A stretch of DNA of 64,000 bases, taken from positions 62,001 to 126,000 of the forward strand of contig NZ_AP022871.1 in the NCBI RefSeq assembly GCF_011764565.1, in the 5' to 3' direction. Positions 52,616-62,185 of the stretch are shown here, piece after piece. The notes under the pieces are model-generated. The model was not told the DNA's origin. It saw only the letters and a list, made by a program, of their open reading frames with translations, and did not search any database. The stretch is from Phytohabitans suffuscus (GTDB lineage Bacteria; Actinomycetota; Actinomycetes; Mycobacteriales; Micromonosporaceae). The position numbers were made by a program, and so were the translations under genes. The number at the start of each line of letters is the position of its first letter. Positions within the stretch are counted from its first letter, which is position 1.

Positions 52616-52899
52616 GTCCGCGCCTTGGGTTGATCCCGAAGCGTCGATCACGGGAAAGGGGGCGGTCGGTGCGGTGATCGTTCGCCCGGACTTCAGCGTG
52701 ATCTGGCGCCAGGGCATGGTTTGGGCAAACGATCACCAGTACCAGCGCGACACGCAATCACCCCGGCCCCGAAAGCCGTCTATGGAGCTTTCGCGGTCAG
52801 GGTTGAGCGGACGGCGAGGTGGCCGGGGTCGCGCCTGCGGTGTCGCCGCCGAATTCGGTGCCGCCGCCACCCCGCCCTCGAACGCGCGGCCCCGGCCAC

Positions 52900-52949
52900 G
52901 GATCGTGGTACGAAACTGCCCCCAGAGGGGCGGATCCGTACCACGATCC
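52900..52949 (+). repeat. REP-like palindrome, copy 3
   Basis: GGATCGTGGTACG (52900-52912) and its complement (52937-52949) are 13-bp arms around GCCCC-CAGA-GGGGC. The conserved arms and core with diverged connectors suggest selection for a nested hairpin or spread as a mobile palindromic element. Confidence 0.85.
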
Positions 52950-53271
52950 ACCGAAACCGACCCCCAGCCTCCACATCGGAGCGGACAGACCAGCCGAAGC
53001 ACGGAGGGTCACCGTGGACAGACTCGAACCCTGGCTCCGGACGTTGGATAGACGGAGATTTCCGCAGGTCATGGGCCTGTCTCATTGGCCAGCAGAGTCC
53101 TGGAGGGGCAATTGCTCGCCACGGATGCCACGCGACACGATCCACCCGCGCCGATCAAGGAGACGTCCCCGGCGACAGCGGCGTGATCCGAGCCCACGCG
53201 GGACGGACGATCCGTCGCGGACGGGGCCTGGATGACTTCCCGGGGCGGCGACGGGTCCGGCTCGGTGTGAT

Positions 53272-53292
53272 GGACCACCGCGGACATCGCGG
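53272..53292 (+). repeat. 21-bp direct repeat, second copy
   Basis: Identical over 21 bp, beginning GGACCACCGCGGACATCG, to 51984-52004. The two copies lie 1.29 kb apart and flank the palindrome-rich stretch. Confidence 0.8.
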
Positions 53293-53554
53293 CAGCTCAC
53301 TCAAATCCAGATCCGGGGTTGAACGTCACCGGACCAACCGGCATGAACAAGCCCGCAACCCCGGGAGGTCTCCAGATGTGAGGTTGCGCACCGCTCACCT
53401 ACCAATATGGACAGACGCGGAAACCCTGACTCCGGAAGGTCTCTGGAGCTTTCGGGTTGCCCCGCCTCGGGTCCGTGGCCGGCCTCGCGCGAGGATCAGG
53501 GTTCGTGGCGGGGCTGGTGCGACCCGCGGAGGGTGAGAGCGGGGCGGAAGGTCT

Positions 53555-56500
53555 CTACTCGGCGCCCACCTCGACGGCCGCGCTGTCCTCGGTGGACAGT
53601 AGGCCGACGACGTGTTCGGTGATGGCGCTGACGGTGGGGCGGTGCCAGAGCAGCGTCGCCGGCAGCTGGTGGCCGAACCGCTTTTCCAGCCGGCGCCGGA
53701 TGACCATCGTCATCACGGAGTCGAGGCCCTGCTCGATCAGTGACCGGCGCGGGTTCAGGTCGGTCAGCGGCAGCTTCATCTCGGCGGCGATCTGTCCGCC
53801 GACGAACTCGAACACGCGCTCGCGCAGCTCCTCCGGCGGCAGGCCGGCGAACGGCTCCGTCGACTCCTGGTCGTTCGCGGCCGCGCTGTCGGCCTCCGGT
53901 ACGGACAGGTCGCTCAGCAGCGGGAGTCGCTGCCGGCCGGCCGGGACGGGCAGGACCGCGAAGACGACGACCACGCCGGGGCCGCGGCGGACGGTGAAGT
54001 CCCAGGCGCCGAACGCCTCGGACGCGGTGATGTCGGAGACGCCCCGCTCCAGCCGGGACTCGTCGGTCAGGTCGCCGACCGCCATGCCCTGGCCGCGCCA
54101 CTGCGTCCAGGCGAAGCTCGTGGTGTCGCCGCGCAGGACGGCGAGCGCGTCCAGGAACGCGTTGGCGGCGCCGTAGCTGCCCTGGCCGGGCATCTGCACG
54201 AGCTGGCCGATCGACGAGAACAGTACGAAGAAGTCGAGGCTGCCGGGCGGGAAGAGGTTGTGCAGCACCCACGCGCCGTCCGCCTTGGGGCGCATGACCT
54301 GGCGCAGCGACTCCTCGTCCAGGCGCGTCGCCATCCGGGCGTCGAGCACGCCCGCCAGGTGCACCACGCCACGGATCGGTGGGAAGCCGAGGGCGTCGGG
54401 GGTCAGCAGCCTGGCCGCCTGCTCGGCGTCGGCGATGTCGAGGGAGACGACCCGGACCGCTACGCCGAGCTTCTCCAGCCCGCGGATCGCGTCGATCTGC
54501 CGGCGGGTCACCTCGTCGGCCGGCTCGTCCCAGCTGGCGCGGGACGGGAACGGCCGGCGGCCGGCCAGTACGAGCCGGCGGGCGCCGCGCTCGGCCAGCC
54601 AGTGCGCCACCTGGAGGCCGAGGACGCCGAGTCCACCGGTGACCAGGTACGTGCCGTCGGCGGCGCAGCGCACCGGCTCGTGTACCGGCTCGCGCTCGTT
54701 CCTCGCCATCCGGGCGACGGCGGCTCCGGTGCCGTCCAGCGCGATCACGTCCTCGCGCGGTGCCGCCCGCAGCACCCGCGACAGGCTCTCGCCGACCGCG
54801 GCCGGCGCGCCCGGGGCGAGGTCGATCAGGCCGCCCCAGATCTCGGGGTTCTCGCCGGCGATCACGCGACCCAGACCCCACATGGCGGCCTGCGGCACGG
54901 CACTCTCGCCGCCGCCGTCCCGTACCCCGGTGGTGACGCACCACAGCCGCCGGGCGCCCGCCGGCTCGGCGGCCGCCAGCCGCTGGGCGGTGCGGGTCAG
55001 CAGCCACGCCGTCCGGGCGGCCGCCTCCGGCACCGGGATGTCCGGCCCGGCCGGCACCGGCAGGAGCAGGACGTCCGCCGCCGGCAGCTGGTCGAGCTCG
55101 TCCAGGTCGCCCACCACCTGGCAGCTCACGCCCGCGGCGGCCAGCGCAGCGCCGAGCGGGTCGGCCCCGCCCGGGGCGACGACCACCACGCCGGTGGGCG
55201 GGGCGGTGCCGGCGGGCAGTTCGAAGGGCTTCCAGACCACCTCGTGTACCAGGTCCGCCGGGCTGACCGGCGTCGCCGCGCCCTCGCCCATGACCGGGCA
55301 CCGCACGCCGGCGACCCGGGCGACCACCCGGCCGTCCGGTGTGGCGACGGTGACGTGGACCGTGTCGTGGCGGTCGCCGTCGAGGAGCACCTCGGTCAGG
55401 ATCGTCTCCGGCGGCGGGCCCAGCGCGGTCACCTCGCCGATGCCGGCGACCATCCGCAGCACCGGGTCGCCGGGGTAGGCGGCCTGCACGGCCGAGAGCG
55501 CCGCGTCGAATACCGGCGCCCAGGTCGGCGGGGCCTGCTCCGGCTGCTCGATCCGGATCCGGGCGCGCAGCGCGCCGGTGCCGTGCCAGAGCTCCTCGAC
55601 GGTCCAGTCGAAGGCCATCTCCGGTACGCCGACGGCGGCCAGCCGGTCGCGGATGACGCTCGGCTCGGCGGGCTCGGTCCCGGCCGGCGCGGCGCCGGCG
55701 AGCGTGGTGGGCGGCGCGGTGGCCGGGCCGTCGTACCGCACCGCCGCGGTCGTGTGGGTCACCCAGGGGGCGGCCTGCTCCGCCCCGGCGCCGCCGTCCC
55801 CGGTCCGGGAGGCGAGCCGCAGCACCGCGTCGTCGTGGACGACCTGTACCTCCCGGTTCGTGGTGACGGTCAGCGGCACCCGCAGCGAGACGTCGGTCAG
55901 CGTCGCGTCCCGCCCGGCCGCGGCGAGGAACGTGTTGAGTACCACCGCCGCGGGCACGATCTCCACGCCGTTGATCGCGTGGCTGCCCGGGTACGGCCGG
56001 GAGGCGTCGGAGAGCCGGGTCCGCCAGATCAGCGTCGGGGAGCCGGCCACGGAGACCGGCGACCCGAGCAGCGCGTGCGAGTCCACGTCGTGCGCCAGTC
56101 CCCCGCCGCCCCCGCCGCGCGAGGAGTCACGCCAGTACGGCCGGCGTTGCCACGGCACCTGGGGCAGCGCGGTGAGGTCGCCCTCCGGCTGCAGGGCCGC
56201 CCAGTCGACCGCGACGCCCCGGCAGTGCAGGGCGCCGGCGCTGGCCAGCAGCGTGCCGCGCTCGGGCGAGTTGCGCCGCAGCGTCCAGCCGATGTACCGC
56301 CCCTCGCCCTCCTCCTCGCCGCCGGTCTCGTGCTCGGCGAAGATCTCCCGTACGGAGTGCGTCACCAGCGGGTGCGGCGAGACCTCCAGGAACGTGCGGT
56401 ACCCGTCCTCGATGGCCGCCGTGACCGCGCCCAGCAGCCGGACCGGGTTGCGCAGGTTGGCCGCCCAGAAGTCGCCGTCCACGACGGGCTGGCAGCGCGG

Positions 56501-58825
56501 GTCCGGCAGCGACGTGGTGTACATCGGGATGCGCGGCGCGGTCGGGTCGAGGTCCGCGGCGGCCGCGACGGTCTCCGCCATCAGCGGGTCCATGTGCGAG
56601 CTGTGGAACGCGAGGTCGGTCTTGACCTGCCGCATGTCGACGCCCTCGTCCCGCCAGCGGGCGATCAGCTCCTCCACCGCCGGCGCGTCGCCGGAGACGA
56701 CCGTGTACCTCGGCGCCGCCTCGATCGCGGCCACCAGGTCGGTGCGCCCGGACAGCCGTTCGACGACCTCGCCGAAGGGCAGGTTCGCCATCACCATGGC
56801 GCCCTTGCCCTGCACGCGCCGCAGCAGCCGGGCGCGGCGGGTCGCCATCCGCCCGGCCTCCTCCAGGCTGAAGCCGCCGGCCGCCACGGAGGCCGCGAAC
56901 TCGCCCAGCGAGTGGCCGATGACGGCGGCGGGTGTCACGCCGTACGAGCGCCACACGGCGGCCAGGCCGGTCTGCATCGCGTAGGTCATGGCCTGGATCC
57001 GGGCGACGTCGTCCAGCTCGCCGTCCAGCAGCACGCGCCGCGGCGAGAAGCCCATCTCCGCCACGAAGACCGGGTCGAGCCGGTCGATGACCGAGGCGAA
57101 CGCCGGCTCGGCGGCCAGCAGCTCCCGGCCCATGCCCACCCAGTGCGAGCCGTGGCCGGAGAAGACGAAGACGAGGCCGGTGCCCGGGTCGGCCGGGACC
57201 GAGCCCGTCGCCAGCTCCGACGCGGGCTCGCCGGCGGCCAGCAGGCGCAGCTTGGCGGCCAGGTCCTCCCGGCCGTTCGCCACGACCGCCGCCCGGTGGT
57301 TCAGGTGCGAGCGGCGCAGGGCCAGCGTGTGCCCCACCGACTCCACCGGCGCCGCCGCGCCGCCGCCGGAGAGCCAGTCGGCGAGCCCGCCGGCGTACTG
57401 GCGCAGCGCCGCCTCCGAGCGCGCCGACAGCGGGTAGAGGCGGGCCTGTGACTCGCCGCCGGGGGTGGCCGGGGGCGGGTCGTCCGCGGTCTCGGGGGCC
57501 TGTTCGATCACGACGTGGGCGATCGTGCCGCCGAACCCGAAGGCGGACACGCCGGCCCGCCGCGGCGTGGTCCGCTCCGGCCAGGCGGTCGGCTCGGTGA
57601 CCACGCGGAGCCCGGCCTTGTCCCAGTCCACCGCCGGGTTGATCGTGTTGACGCCGATGCTGGGCGGGATCCGCTTGTTGGTGACCGCGAGCACGGCCTT
57701 GATCAGGCTCGCGGCTCCGGCGGCCGCCTCCAGGTGGCCGATGTTGGGCTTGACCGACCCGATCAGGCACGGCTGGTCCGGCTGCCGGCCGGCACCGTAC
57801 ACATTGGTCAGTGCCCGCGCCTCCAGCTGGTCGCCGAGGGTGGTGCCGGTGCCGTGGGTCTCCACGTAGTCGATGGCCTCCGGCGCCAGCCCGGCGGTGC
57901 GGCAGGCGCGGCGGATCACGTGCTCCTGCGCCTCGCTGTTGGGTGCCATGATGCCGCTGGTCCGGCCGTCCTGGTGGACCGCGCTGCCACGGATCACCGC
58001 GAGGATCCGGTCGCCGTCGCGCCGCGCGTCCGCCAGGCGCTTGAGCACCAGGACGGCGCAGCCCTCGCCCCGCCCGTACCCGTCGGCGCCGGCGTCGAAC
58101 GTCTTGCACCGCCCGTCCGGCGCGAGCGCGCCGGAGTCGCCGAGGGTCAGCGTGAGCCCGGGCGAGAGCAGCACGTTGATGCCGGCGGCGAGCGCCACGT
58201 CGTTCTCCCGCAGCCGCAGGCTCTGGCAGGCCAGGTGCACCGTCACCAGCGAGCCCGAGCAGGCCGTGTCCACCGCCACGCTGGCGCCGCGCAGGTCCAG
58301 GGCGTACGAGATGCGGTTGGCCGCGGCGCACATCGCGGCGCCGATGCCGGTCCACGCCTCGATGCCGGGCAGGTCCTCCAGCAGCCGCCGCCCGTAGTCG
58401 TCGGAGTCGATCGAGACGAAGACGCCGGTGTCGGAGCCGGCCAGGCTGTCCGGCGGCAGGCCGGCGTGTTCCAGGGCCTCCCACGTCACCTCGAGCAGGA
58501 TGCGGTGCTGCGGGTCCATCAGCTCGGCCTCGCGCGGGCTGAGGCCGAAGAACTCGGCGTCGAAGTGCTCGATGTCGTCCAGGAAGCTGCCCTGCTTGAT
58601 GGCGCGGCGCAGCGCCGCGACGTAGTCGCCCCCGAAGCCCTCGTAGAACGCCCACCGCTGCTCCGGAACGTCGGAGGTGGTGTTCCTGCCGTTGATCAGG
58701 GCGTCCCAGTAGCTGTCCGGTGAGTCGATACCGGCGGGAAGGCGGCAGCCGAGCCCGATGATCGCGACTGGTTCCGCGCTGTCGGTCGGCGGCGGCGTCT
58801 CGCTGGACGTGGCGGGTGCGGGCAC
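53555..58825 (-). CDS. Iterative type I PKS, 6-methylsalicylic acid synthase type (KS-AT-DH-KR-ACP)
   Basis: The 1756-aa protein starts at GTG 58825 behind CGGAGG. Domains: KS about 18-440 (Cys189 in DTACSGSL), AT about 545-850 (Ser639 in GHSLG; FHSSH, malonyl-CoA signature), DH/TH-like about 905-1190 ([10 protein letters not shown]), KR about 1385-1560 ([23 protein letters not shown]), ACP Ser1703 in QGLDSVM. There are no docking helices, so it works alone and iteratively. Order, length and malonyl AT match bacterial MSAS enzymes such as ChlB1 of chlorothricin; the KR distinguishes it from orsellinate synthases, which lack one. The product is probably 6-methylsalicylate. Halogenase and KSIII-like genes directly upstream match chlorothricin's chloro-methylsalicylate module. 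No frameshift. Confidence 0.92.
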   Translation of the reverse strand: MPAPATSSETPPPTDSAEPVAIIGLGCRLPAGIDSPDSYWDALINGRNTTSDVPEQRWAFYEGFGGDYVAALRRAIKQGSFLDDIEHFDAEFFGLSPREAELMDPQHRILLEVTWEALEHAGLPPDSLAGSDTGVFVSIDSDDYGRRLLEDLPGIEAWTGIGAAMCAAANRISYALDLRGASVAVDTACSGSLVTVHLACQSLRLRENDVALAAGINVLLSPGLTLTLGDSGALAPDGRCKTFDAGADGYGRGEGCAVLVLKRLADARRDGDRILAVIRGSAVHQDGRTSGIMAPNSEAQEHVIRRACRTAGLAPEAIDYVETHGTGTTLGDQLEARALTNVYGAGRQPDQPCLIGSVKPNIGHLEAAAGAASLIKAVLAVTNKRIPPSIGVNTINPAVDWDKAGLRVVTEPTAWPERTTPRRAGVSAFGFGGTIAHVVIEQAPETADDPPPATPGGESQARLYPLSARSEAALRQYAGGLADWLSGGGAAAPVESVGHTLALRRSHLNHRAAVVANGREDLAAKLRLLAAGEPASELATGSVPADPGTGLVFVFSGHGSHWVGMGRELLAAEPAFASVIDRLDPVFVAEMGFSPRRVLLDGELDDVARIQAMTYAMQTGLAAVWRSYGVTPAAVIGHSLGEFAASVAAGGFSLEEAGRMATRRARLLRRVQGKGAMVMANLPFGEVVERLSGRTDLVAAIEAAPRYTVVSGDAPAVEELIARWRDEGVDMRQVKTDLAFHSSHMDPLMAETVAAAADLDPTAPRIPMYTTSLPDPRCQPVVDGDFWAANLRNPVRLLGAVTAAIEDGYRTFLEVSPHPLVTHSVREIFAEHETGGEEEGEGRYIGWTLRRNSPERGTLLASAGALHCRGVAVDWAALQPEGDLTALPQVPWQRRPYWRDSSRGGGGGGLAHDVDSHALLGSPVSVAGSPTLIWRTRLSDASRPYPGSHAINGVEIVPAAVVLNTFLAAAGRDATLTDVSLRVPLTVTTNREVQVVHDDAVLRLASRTGDGGAGAEQAAPWVTHTTAAVRYDGPATAPPTTLAGAAPAGTEPAEPSVIRDRLAAVGVPEMAFDWTVEELWHGTGALRARIRIEQPEQAPPTWAPVFDAALSAVQAAYPGDPVLRMVAGIGEVTALGPPPETILTEVLLDGDRHDTVHVTVATPDGRVVARVAGVRCPVMGEGAATPVSPADLVHEVVWKPFELPAGTAPPTGVVVVAPGGADPLGAALAAAGVSCQVVGDLDELDQLPAADVLLLPVPAGPDIPVPEAAARTAWLLTRTAQRLAAAEPAGARRLWCVTTGVRDGGGESAVPQAAMWGLGRVIAGENPEIWGGLIDLAPGAPAAVGESLSRVLRAAPREDVIALDGTGAAVARMARNEREPVHEPVRCAADGTYLVTGGLGVLGLQVAHWLAERGARRLVLAGRRPFPSRASWDEPADEVTRRQIDAIRGLEKLGVAVRVVSLDIADAEQAARLLTPDALGFPPIRGVVHLAGVLDARMATRLDEESLRQVMRPKADGAWVLHNLFPPGSLDFFVLFSSIGQLVQMPGQGSYGAANAFLDALAVLRGDTTSFAWTQWRGQGMAVGDLTDESRLERGVSDITASEAFGAWDFTVRRGPGVVVVFAVLPVPAGRQRLPLLSDLSVPEADSAAANDQESTEPFAGLPPEELRERVFEFVGGQIAAEMKLPLTDLNPRRSLIEQGLDSVMTMVIRRRLEKRFGHQLPATLLWHRPTVSAITEHVVGLLSTEDSAAVEVGAE

Positions 58826-58859
58826 GGCGTGATCCTCCGGGTGATGGGGGTGTGGTCGC

Positions 58860-60205
58860 TTAGAAGACGGGGGCCGCCGTGGGCGCCCGGAGCGTGCCCA
58901 GGTACGGGTGCCACAGGTGCTCGGGGTCGTTCTCCACGAGGGCGAGGGCCTCGCGCATGGTCCGCAGGGCGGTCGGCTCGTCCGTGTCGTAGAAGTCGCC
59001 CTGGAGCATCTTCAGCACGTCGGTGCGGTACCGGGGGTCCTGGACGAACGCGGTGAACAGGACGTTGAGCCGGTAGTAGATCGAGATGAACTCGTACCAG
59101 TTCTTCACCGCCCGCCGCAGCTTGCCCTCGAAGGTCGCGAACCGCGCCTTGGAGTAGTCCCCTCCTTGTGGCCGGCGATGATGTCCTTGCAGGCCAGCCG
59201 GGCGCTGTTGAGGGCCACGCTGACGCCGCTGGAGAAGATGGGGTCGACGAAGCGGGCCGCGTCGCCGATCATCACGAACCGGTCGCCGCAGATCTGCCGC
59301 ATGGCGTAGCTGTAGTCGCCCTCGGGCTTGAAGGGGCGGACCCGCTTCGCCTTCTTGAGCTGTTCGGTGAGGTCCGGGCGGCTGGCCACGAAGTCCCAGA
59401 AGAACGCCTCGCGGTCGACGTTCGCGGCGGCGAACCGCTTCTTCTGGGTCACCACGCCGATGCTGGTGACGGTGTCGGTGATCGGGATCTGCCACACCCA
59501 GGTGTCCTTGATGGGCAGGAAGTGCACGTAGACGTAGTCCGCCTTGCCGACGTCGGCCGAGAGCACCTTGCGGTCGAGCCCTTCGAACCAGGTGTGGATC
59601 GCGTACTGGTCGAAGACCGGGTCGGGGACCTTGATCCGCAGCTGCCGGCCGAGCAGGGTCTGCCGGCCGGAGGCGTCCACCACCAGGCGGGCGGTGAAGT
59701 CGGTCTGGCGCGGGCCGATCCGGCAGGTCAGCCTCACCTGCTCCGGGTCGTCGAAGTCCACGCTGAGCACCCGGGCGCCGGAGAAGACCGACGCGCCCAC
59801 CGTGTCGGCGTGCTTGAGCAGGATCAGGTCGAACTTGGCCCGGTCGACGTGGTACGTGTAGTCGCGGTCGACGCCCGGCTGGTCCCGCTCGTTGAACATG
59901 ATCTCGGCGGCGCGGAAGTCGTGGTCCAGTCCGGTGAAGCCGTTGTGCGGCACGTTCCGCGACTCGGCGGAGGTCCACGCGGCGCCGTACTTGTGCAGGA
60001 AGCCCGCCGCGTCGATGTGCTCCAGCGCGCCGGTCTCGTGCAGGATCGGCGTCACCGCGGGCACCAGGGTCTCGCCGACGTGCGGGCGGGGAAACAGCTC
60101 GCTCTCGAAGACCGCGACCGACATGCCCGCCTGGGCGAGGTACGCGGCCGCGGTCGCCCCGGCCGGTCCGCCACCGATGACGGCTACGTCGAAATCAGTT
60201 GTCAT
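58860..60205 (-). CDS. FAD-dependent halogenase (one frameshift)
   Basis: Flavin halogenase of about 448 aa after restoring one G in the run at 59159-59162 (minus strand). It has FAD motif VIGGGPAGATAAAYLAQAG (about 8-26), the halogenase motif WVWQIP, and the second FAD segment MIGDAARFVDPIFSSGVSVAL. Overall it resembles the chlorinases acting on carrier-bound or free phenols (CndH, ChlB4, SgcC3 group). The likely reaction is chlorination of 6-methylsalicylate, either free or on an ACP; needs a flavin reductase from elsewhere. ATG 60205 has GGAGAGA upstream. It lies 67 bp after the KSIII-like gene and 34 bp before the MSAS. Uncorrected, the C-terminal helical third would be lost. Confidence 0.9.
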
Positions 60206-60272
60206 CGACTCTCTCCGTTGGCCGGGCCGAGCGGACCGCGGTGGACGCGGGCGGCTGCGGCGGTTGGCTGGG

Positions 60273-61334
60273 CTAGCCGCGCCAGGGCGGCGTGGCGAGG
60301 ATCTGCACGACGGCGCAGGAGATGGTGACCCCCGGACCGACGCCGAGCATGAGCAGGTGGTCGCCGGGCCCCAGCGCTCCGGTGCTGACCAGCCGCTCCA
60401 GCGAGACGGCCTGGTCGCTCGCGCCGAGGTGTCCGACCGTCCGGCCGAACTCCCACGTCGACGCCGACATGGGCAGGCCGAGGGCGGCCATGCAACGCTG
60501 CTCGACCACCTCGCGCGAGTGGTTCATGTAGGCGACCCGGGTCACGTCGTCCAGCCCGATGCCGGCCTCTTCGAGCGTGCGCTCGACGACCTCCAGGGTC
60601 AGCTGGTGGATCTGGACCAGGACGGCGGTGCCCGAGCCGTCGGCGATGGAGCGGCGCCGGAACTCGGTGTTGCGCGCGGCGAAGTCGAGGCTGTGCCCGA
60701 CCGTGGGACCGGGCGGGAAGAGCGGCTCGTCGCCGCGGTGCATCCCTTCGGCCGCGGCGACGGCGGACGAGCGCACGGCCAGCAGCCGCGCGAACCCGGG
60801 CGCGGTGCTGAGCACGAGCGCGCACGCGCCGTCGCCGGCCACGTAGCCCGGCGCGGTCGTCCACCGGTCCATCAGCGGCGTGCCGAAGTTGTCCGCCGAC
60901 ACGGCGAGGGCGTTTCTGGCCCGGCCGTCAGGGCTCGGCGCTCCGCCGCCCAGCAGGTACGCCGCGGCGAGCTCCAGCGCGCTGAACATGCCGTTGCAGC
61001 CGTGCCGGATCTCGACCGCGAGCATGTCGCCGGCGTCGAGGTGCCGCTGCAGGTAGTACTGCGGCTGCCAGCCGTCCGGCCCCTGGTACCAGGAGTCGGC
61101 GTAGAGCAGCACGTCCAGCTCGCTCGGCTTCTGTTCGCAGCGTTCCAGCGCCTGCCGCGCCGCCCGCAGCCCCATCTCCGGTGCCGGGACGTCGCCGGCC
61201 ACCGCCGCCCCGCCCAGCTCGTGCAGTTCGGCGTCGGCCTCGGAGTAGAGGCCCTCTTTCACGGCCTGCTCGATGCTCACCGTCTCCGGCAAGAAGACAC
61301 CGATACCACGGATGAAGATTCCCGCCGTACGCAA
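60273..61334 (-). CDS. KSIII-like (FabH-fold) aroyl transferase, ChlB3/CalO4 type
   Basis: The 353-aa thiolase-fold protein has catalytic Cys113 in RHGCNGMFSA and His in AYMNHSRE. The third FabH residue (Asn in GNTSAAS) is replaced within GRTVGHLGASDQ, the pattern I recall from acyltransferases of the ChlB3, CalO4 and PokM2 group rather than condensing enzymes. Those proteins move a methylsalicylate or orsellinate unit from the iterative PKS to another carrier or a hydroxyl. Here the acceptor could be the polyether. TTG 61334 has AGGAGG 8 nt upstream. Promoter site H overlaps the 3' end of the thioesterase gene, so this gene, the halogenase and the MSAS form a co-regulated unit. Confidence 0.87.
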   Translation of the reverse strand: MRTAGIFIRGIGVFLPETVSIEQAVKEGLYSEADAELHELGGAAVAGDVPAPEMGLRAARQALERCEQKPSELDVLLYADSWYQGPDGWQPQYYLQRHLDAGDMLAVEIRHGCNGMFSALELAAAYLLGGGAPSPDGRARNALAVSADNFGTPLMDRWTTAPGYVAGDGACALVLSTAPGFARLLAVRSSAVAAAEGMHRGDEPLFPPGPTVGHSLDFAARNTEFRRRSIADGSGTAVLVQIHQLTLEVVERTLEEAGIGLDDVTRVAYMNHSREVVEQRCMAALGLPMSASTWEFGRTVGHLGASDQAVSLERLVSTGALGPGDHLLMLGVGPGVTISCAVVQILATPPWRG

Positions 61335-61372
61335 GAGAGGTGCCTCCTAGGTGGGATGCCGGAACTGCGGCA

Positions 61373-61405
61373 AACATCTCCCGCGGCTCTTAAGGGGAGC
61401 TAACG
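61373..61405 (-). promoter_or_regulatory. SARP-like promoter element, site H
   Basis: On the minus strand: CGTTAGC (61405-61399), 4 nt, CTTAAGA (61394-61388), 9 nt, GATGTT as -10 (61378-61373). It lies partly inside the end of the thioesterase gene; the stop TAA is in the second heptamer. It ties the aromatic module to the heptamer regulon of the polyether genes. Confidence 0.6.
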
Positions 61406-62166
61406 TCGCGGCAAGCGTCGTCGAGGACGGTGCCGGCGTGCGCGGCGATCGAGGCGGTCAGCACCGGTACGTGGTGGCGCAGGAAGAAGTGGTCGCCGTC
61501 GAACCGCTCGAAGCCCAGGAACCGCTCCGTGTGGTCCTTCCACCCGGCCAGGCTCTCGGGCGGGGCGATCCGGTCGCCGGTGCCGCCGTAGACGACCGTC
61601 GGCACCGAAAGCGGCGGCTCCGGACGGTACACATAGGAGCGGCAGAGCCGGAAGTCGGCGCGCAGCACCGGAAGGGTGAGCGCGCGCATCTCCGGGTCGT
61701 CGAGCACCTCCGGCAGCGTGCCGCCCATCGCGCGAAGGACGTCGGCGAACCGGTCGTCGGGGTCGGCGGGGTCGGGCATGCTCGCCCGCGGCACGCCGCT
61801 CACCGGCCACGACGCGACCGCGAGCAGGGCCGGCGGCGGGCGGTCGCGGCGGTGCAGCAGCCGCGCCAGCCGGTAGCCCAGCATCGCGCCCATGCTGTGT
61901 CCGAAGAGGACGAACGGGCCGGTCTCGGTCTCCAGCTCGGCGGCGAGCGCCTCGACCGCCTCGTCGCAGTCGGTGAACGGGTCCTGCCGGTGCCGCCCGA
62001 ACCGGCCCGGCAGGTGCACGGCGCGCAGCTCGATCCAGGGCGGCAGGTGGTCCGCCCACGGGCGGAACGTCAACGCGTTGCCGCCGGCGTAGGGCAGGGT
62101 GTACAGGCGGACCCGCGCCGCCGGGCGGGGCGCGAAGACGCGGTACCAGAAGGGTTTGGTCGTCAT
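61390..62166 (-). CDS. Type II thioesterase
   Basis: The 258-aa alpha/beta hydrolase of the GrsT/RifR family has LPYAGGNALTFRPWADHLP near the N-terminus, nucleophile GHSMG (Ser91), a central PDPADPDDRFADVL lid region and terminal FDGDHFFLRHHV with the catalytic His. Such enzymes remove wrong or stalled acyl groups from PKS carrier proteins. The ATG at 62166 follows GAGGCCGC. It is 19 bp after the acyl-CoA dehydrogenase gene and its 3' end contains promoter site H. Confidence 0.93.
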   Translation of the reverse strand: MTTKPFWYRVFAPRPAARVRLYTLPYAGGNALTFRPWADHLPPWIELRAVHLPGRFGRHRQDPFTDCDEAVEALAAELETETGPFVLFGHSMGAMLGYRLARLLHRRDRPPPALLAVASWPVSGVPRASMPDPADPDDRFADVLRAMGGTLPEVLDDPEMRALTLPVLRADFRLCRSYVYRPEPPLSVPTVVYGGTGDRIAPPESLAGWKDHTERFLGFERFDGDHFFLRHHVPVLTASIAAHAGTVLDDACRDVSSP

Positions 62167-62185
62167 GCGGCCTCGGTTCGGAGCG

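Larger units (their letters stand above)
51919..53554 (+). other. Non-coding region with palindromes and diverged repeats
   Basis: No convincing gene lies in this 1.6-kb stretch between the hydrolase and the end of the aromatic PKS. Open frames here lack codon bias, family motifs and ribosome sites. It holds an inverted repeat right after the hydrolase, three ATCGTGGTAC-type palindromes, a 20-bp tandem duplication, a 21-bp repeat at 51984 and 53272, three GGAGCTTTCG-like motifs (52027, 52785, 53444) and a diverged pair at 53016 and 53409. It separates the polyether and the aromatic subclusters and may mark an old junction. Confidence 0.75.

Noticed and set aside
52412..52757. Small open frames in the intergenic region as genes
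   Set aside because: They lack codon bias, ribosome sites and recognisable motifs, and run through the palindromic repeats.
53000..53060. A tRNA T-arm-like string on the minus strand (GTTCGAGTC near 53020)
   Set aside because: The five bases on each side of the loop do not pair, and no acceptor stem, anticodon arm or CCA-side pairing follows, so it is not a tRNA gene.
51919..53554. CRISPR array
   Set aside because: The repeats are few, differ in type and spacing, and have no regular spacer length or cas genes nearby.
60273..61334. KSIII-like protein as a chain-starting FabH
   Set aside because: The position of the third FabH catalytic residue is changed within GRTVGHLGASDQ and the gene lies with MSAS and halogenase, which fits the ChlB3-type acyltransferases better.
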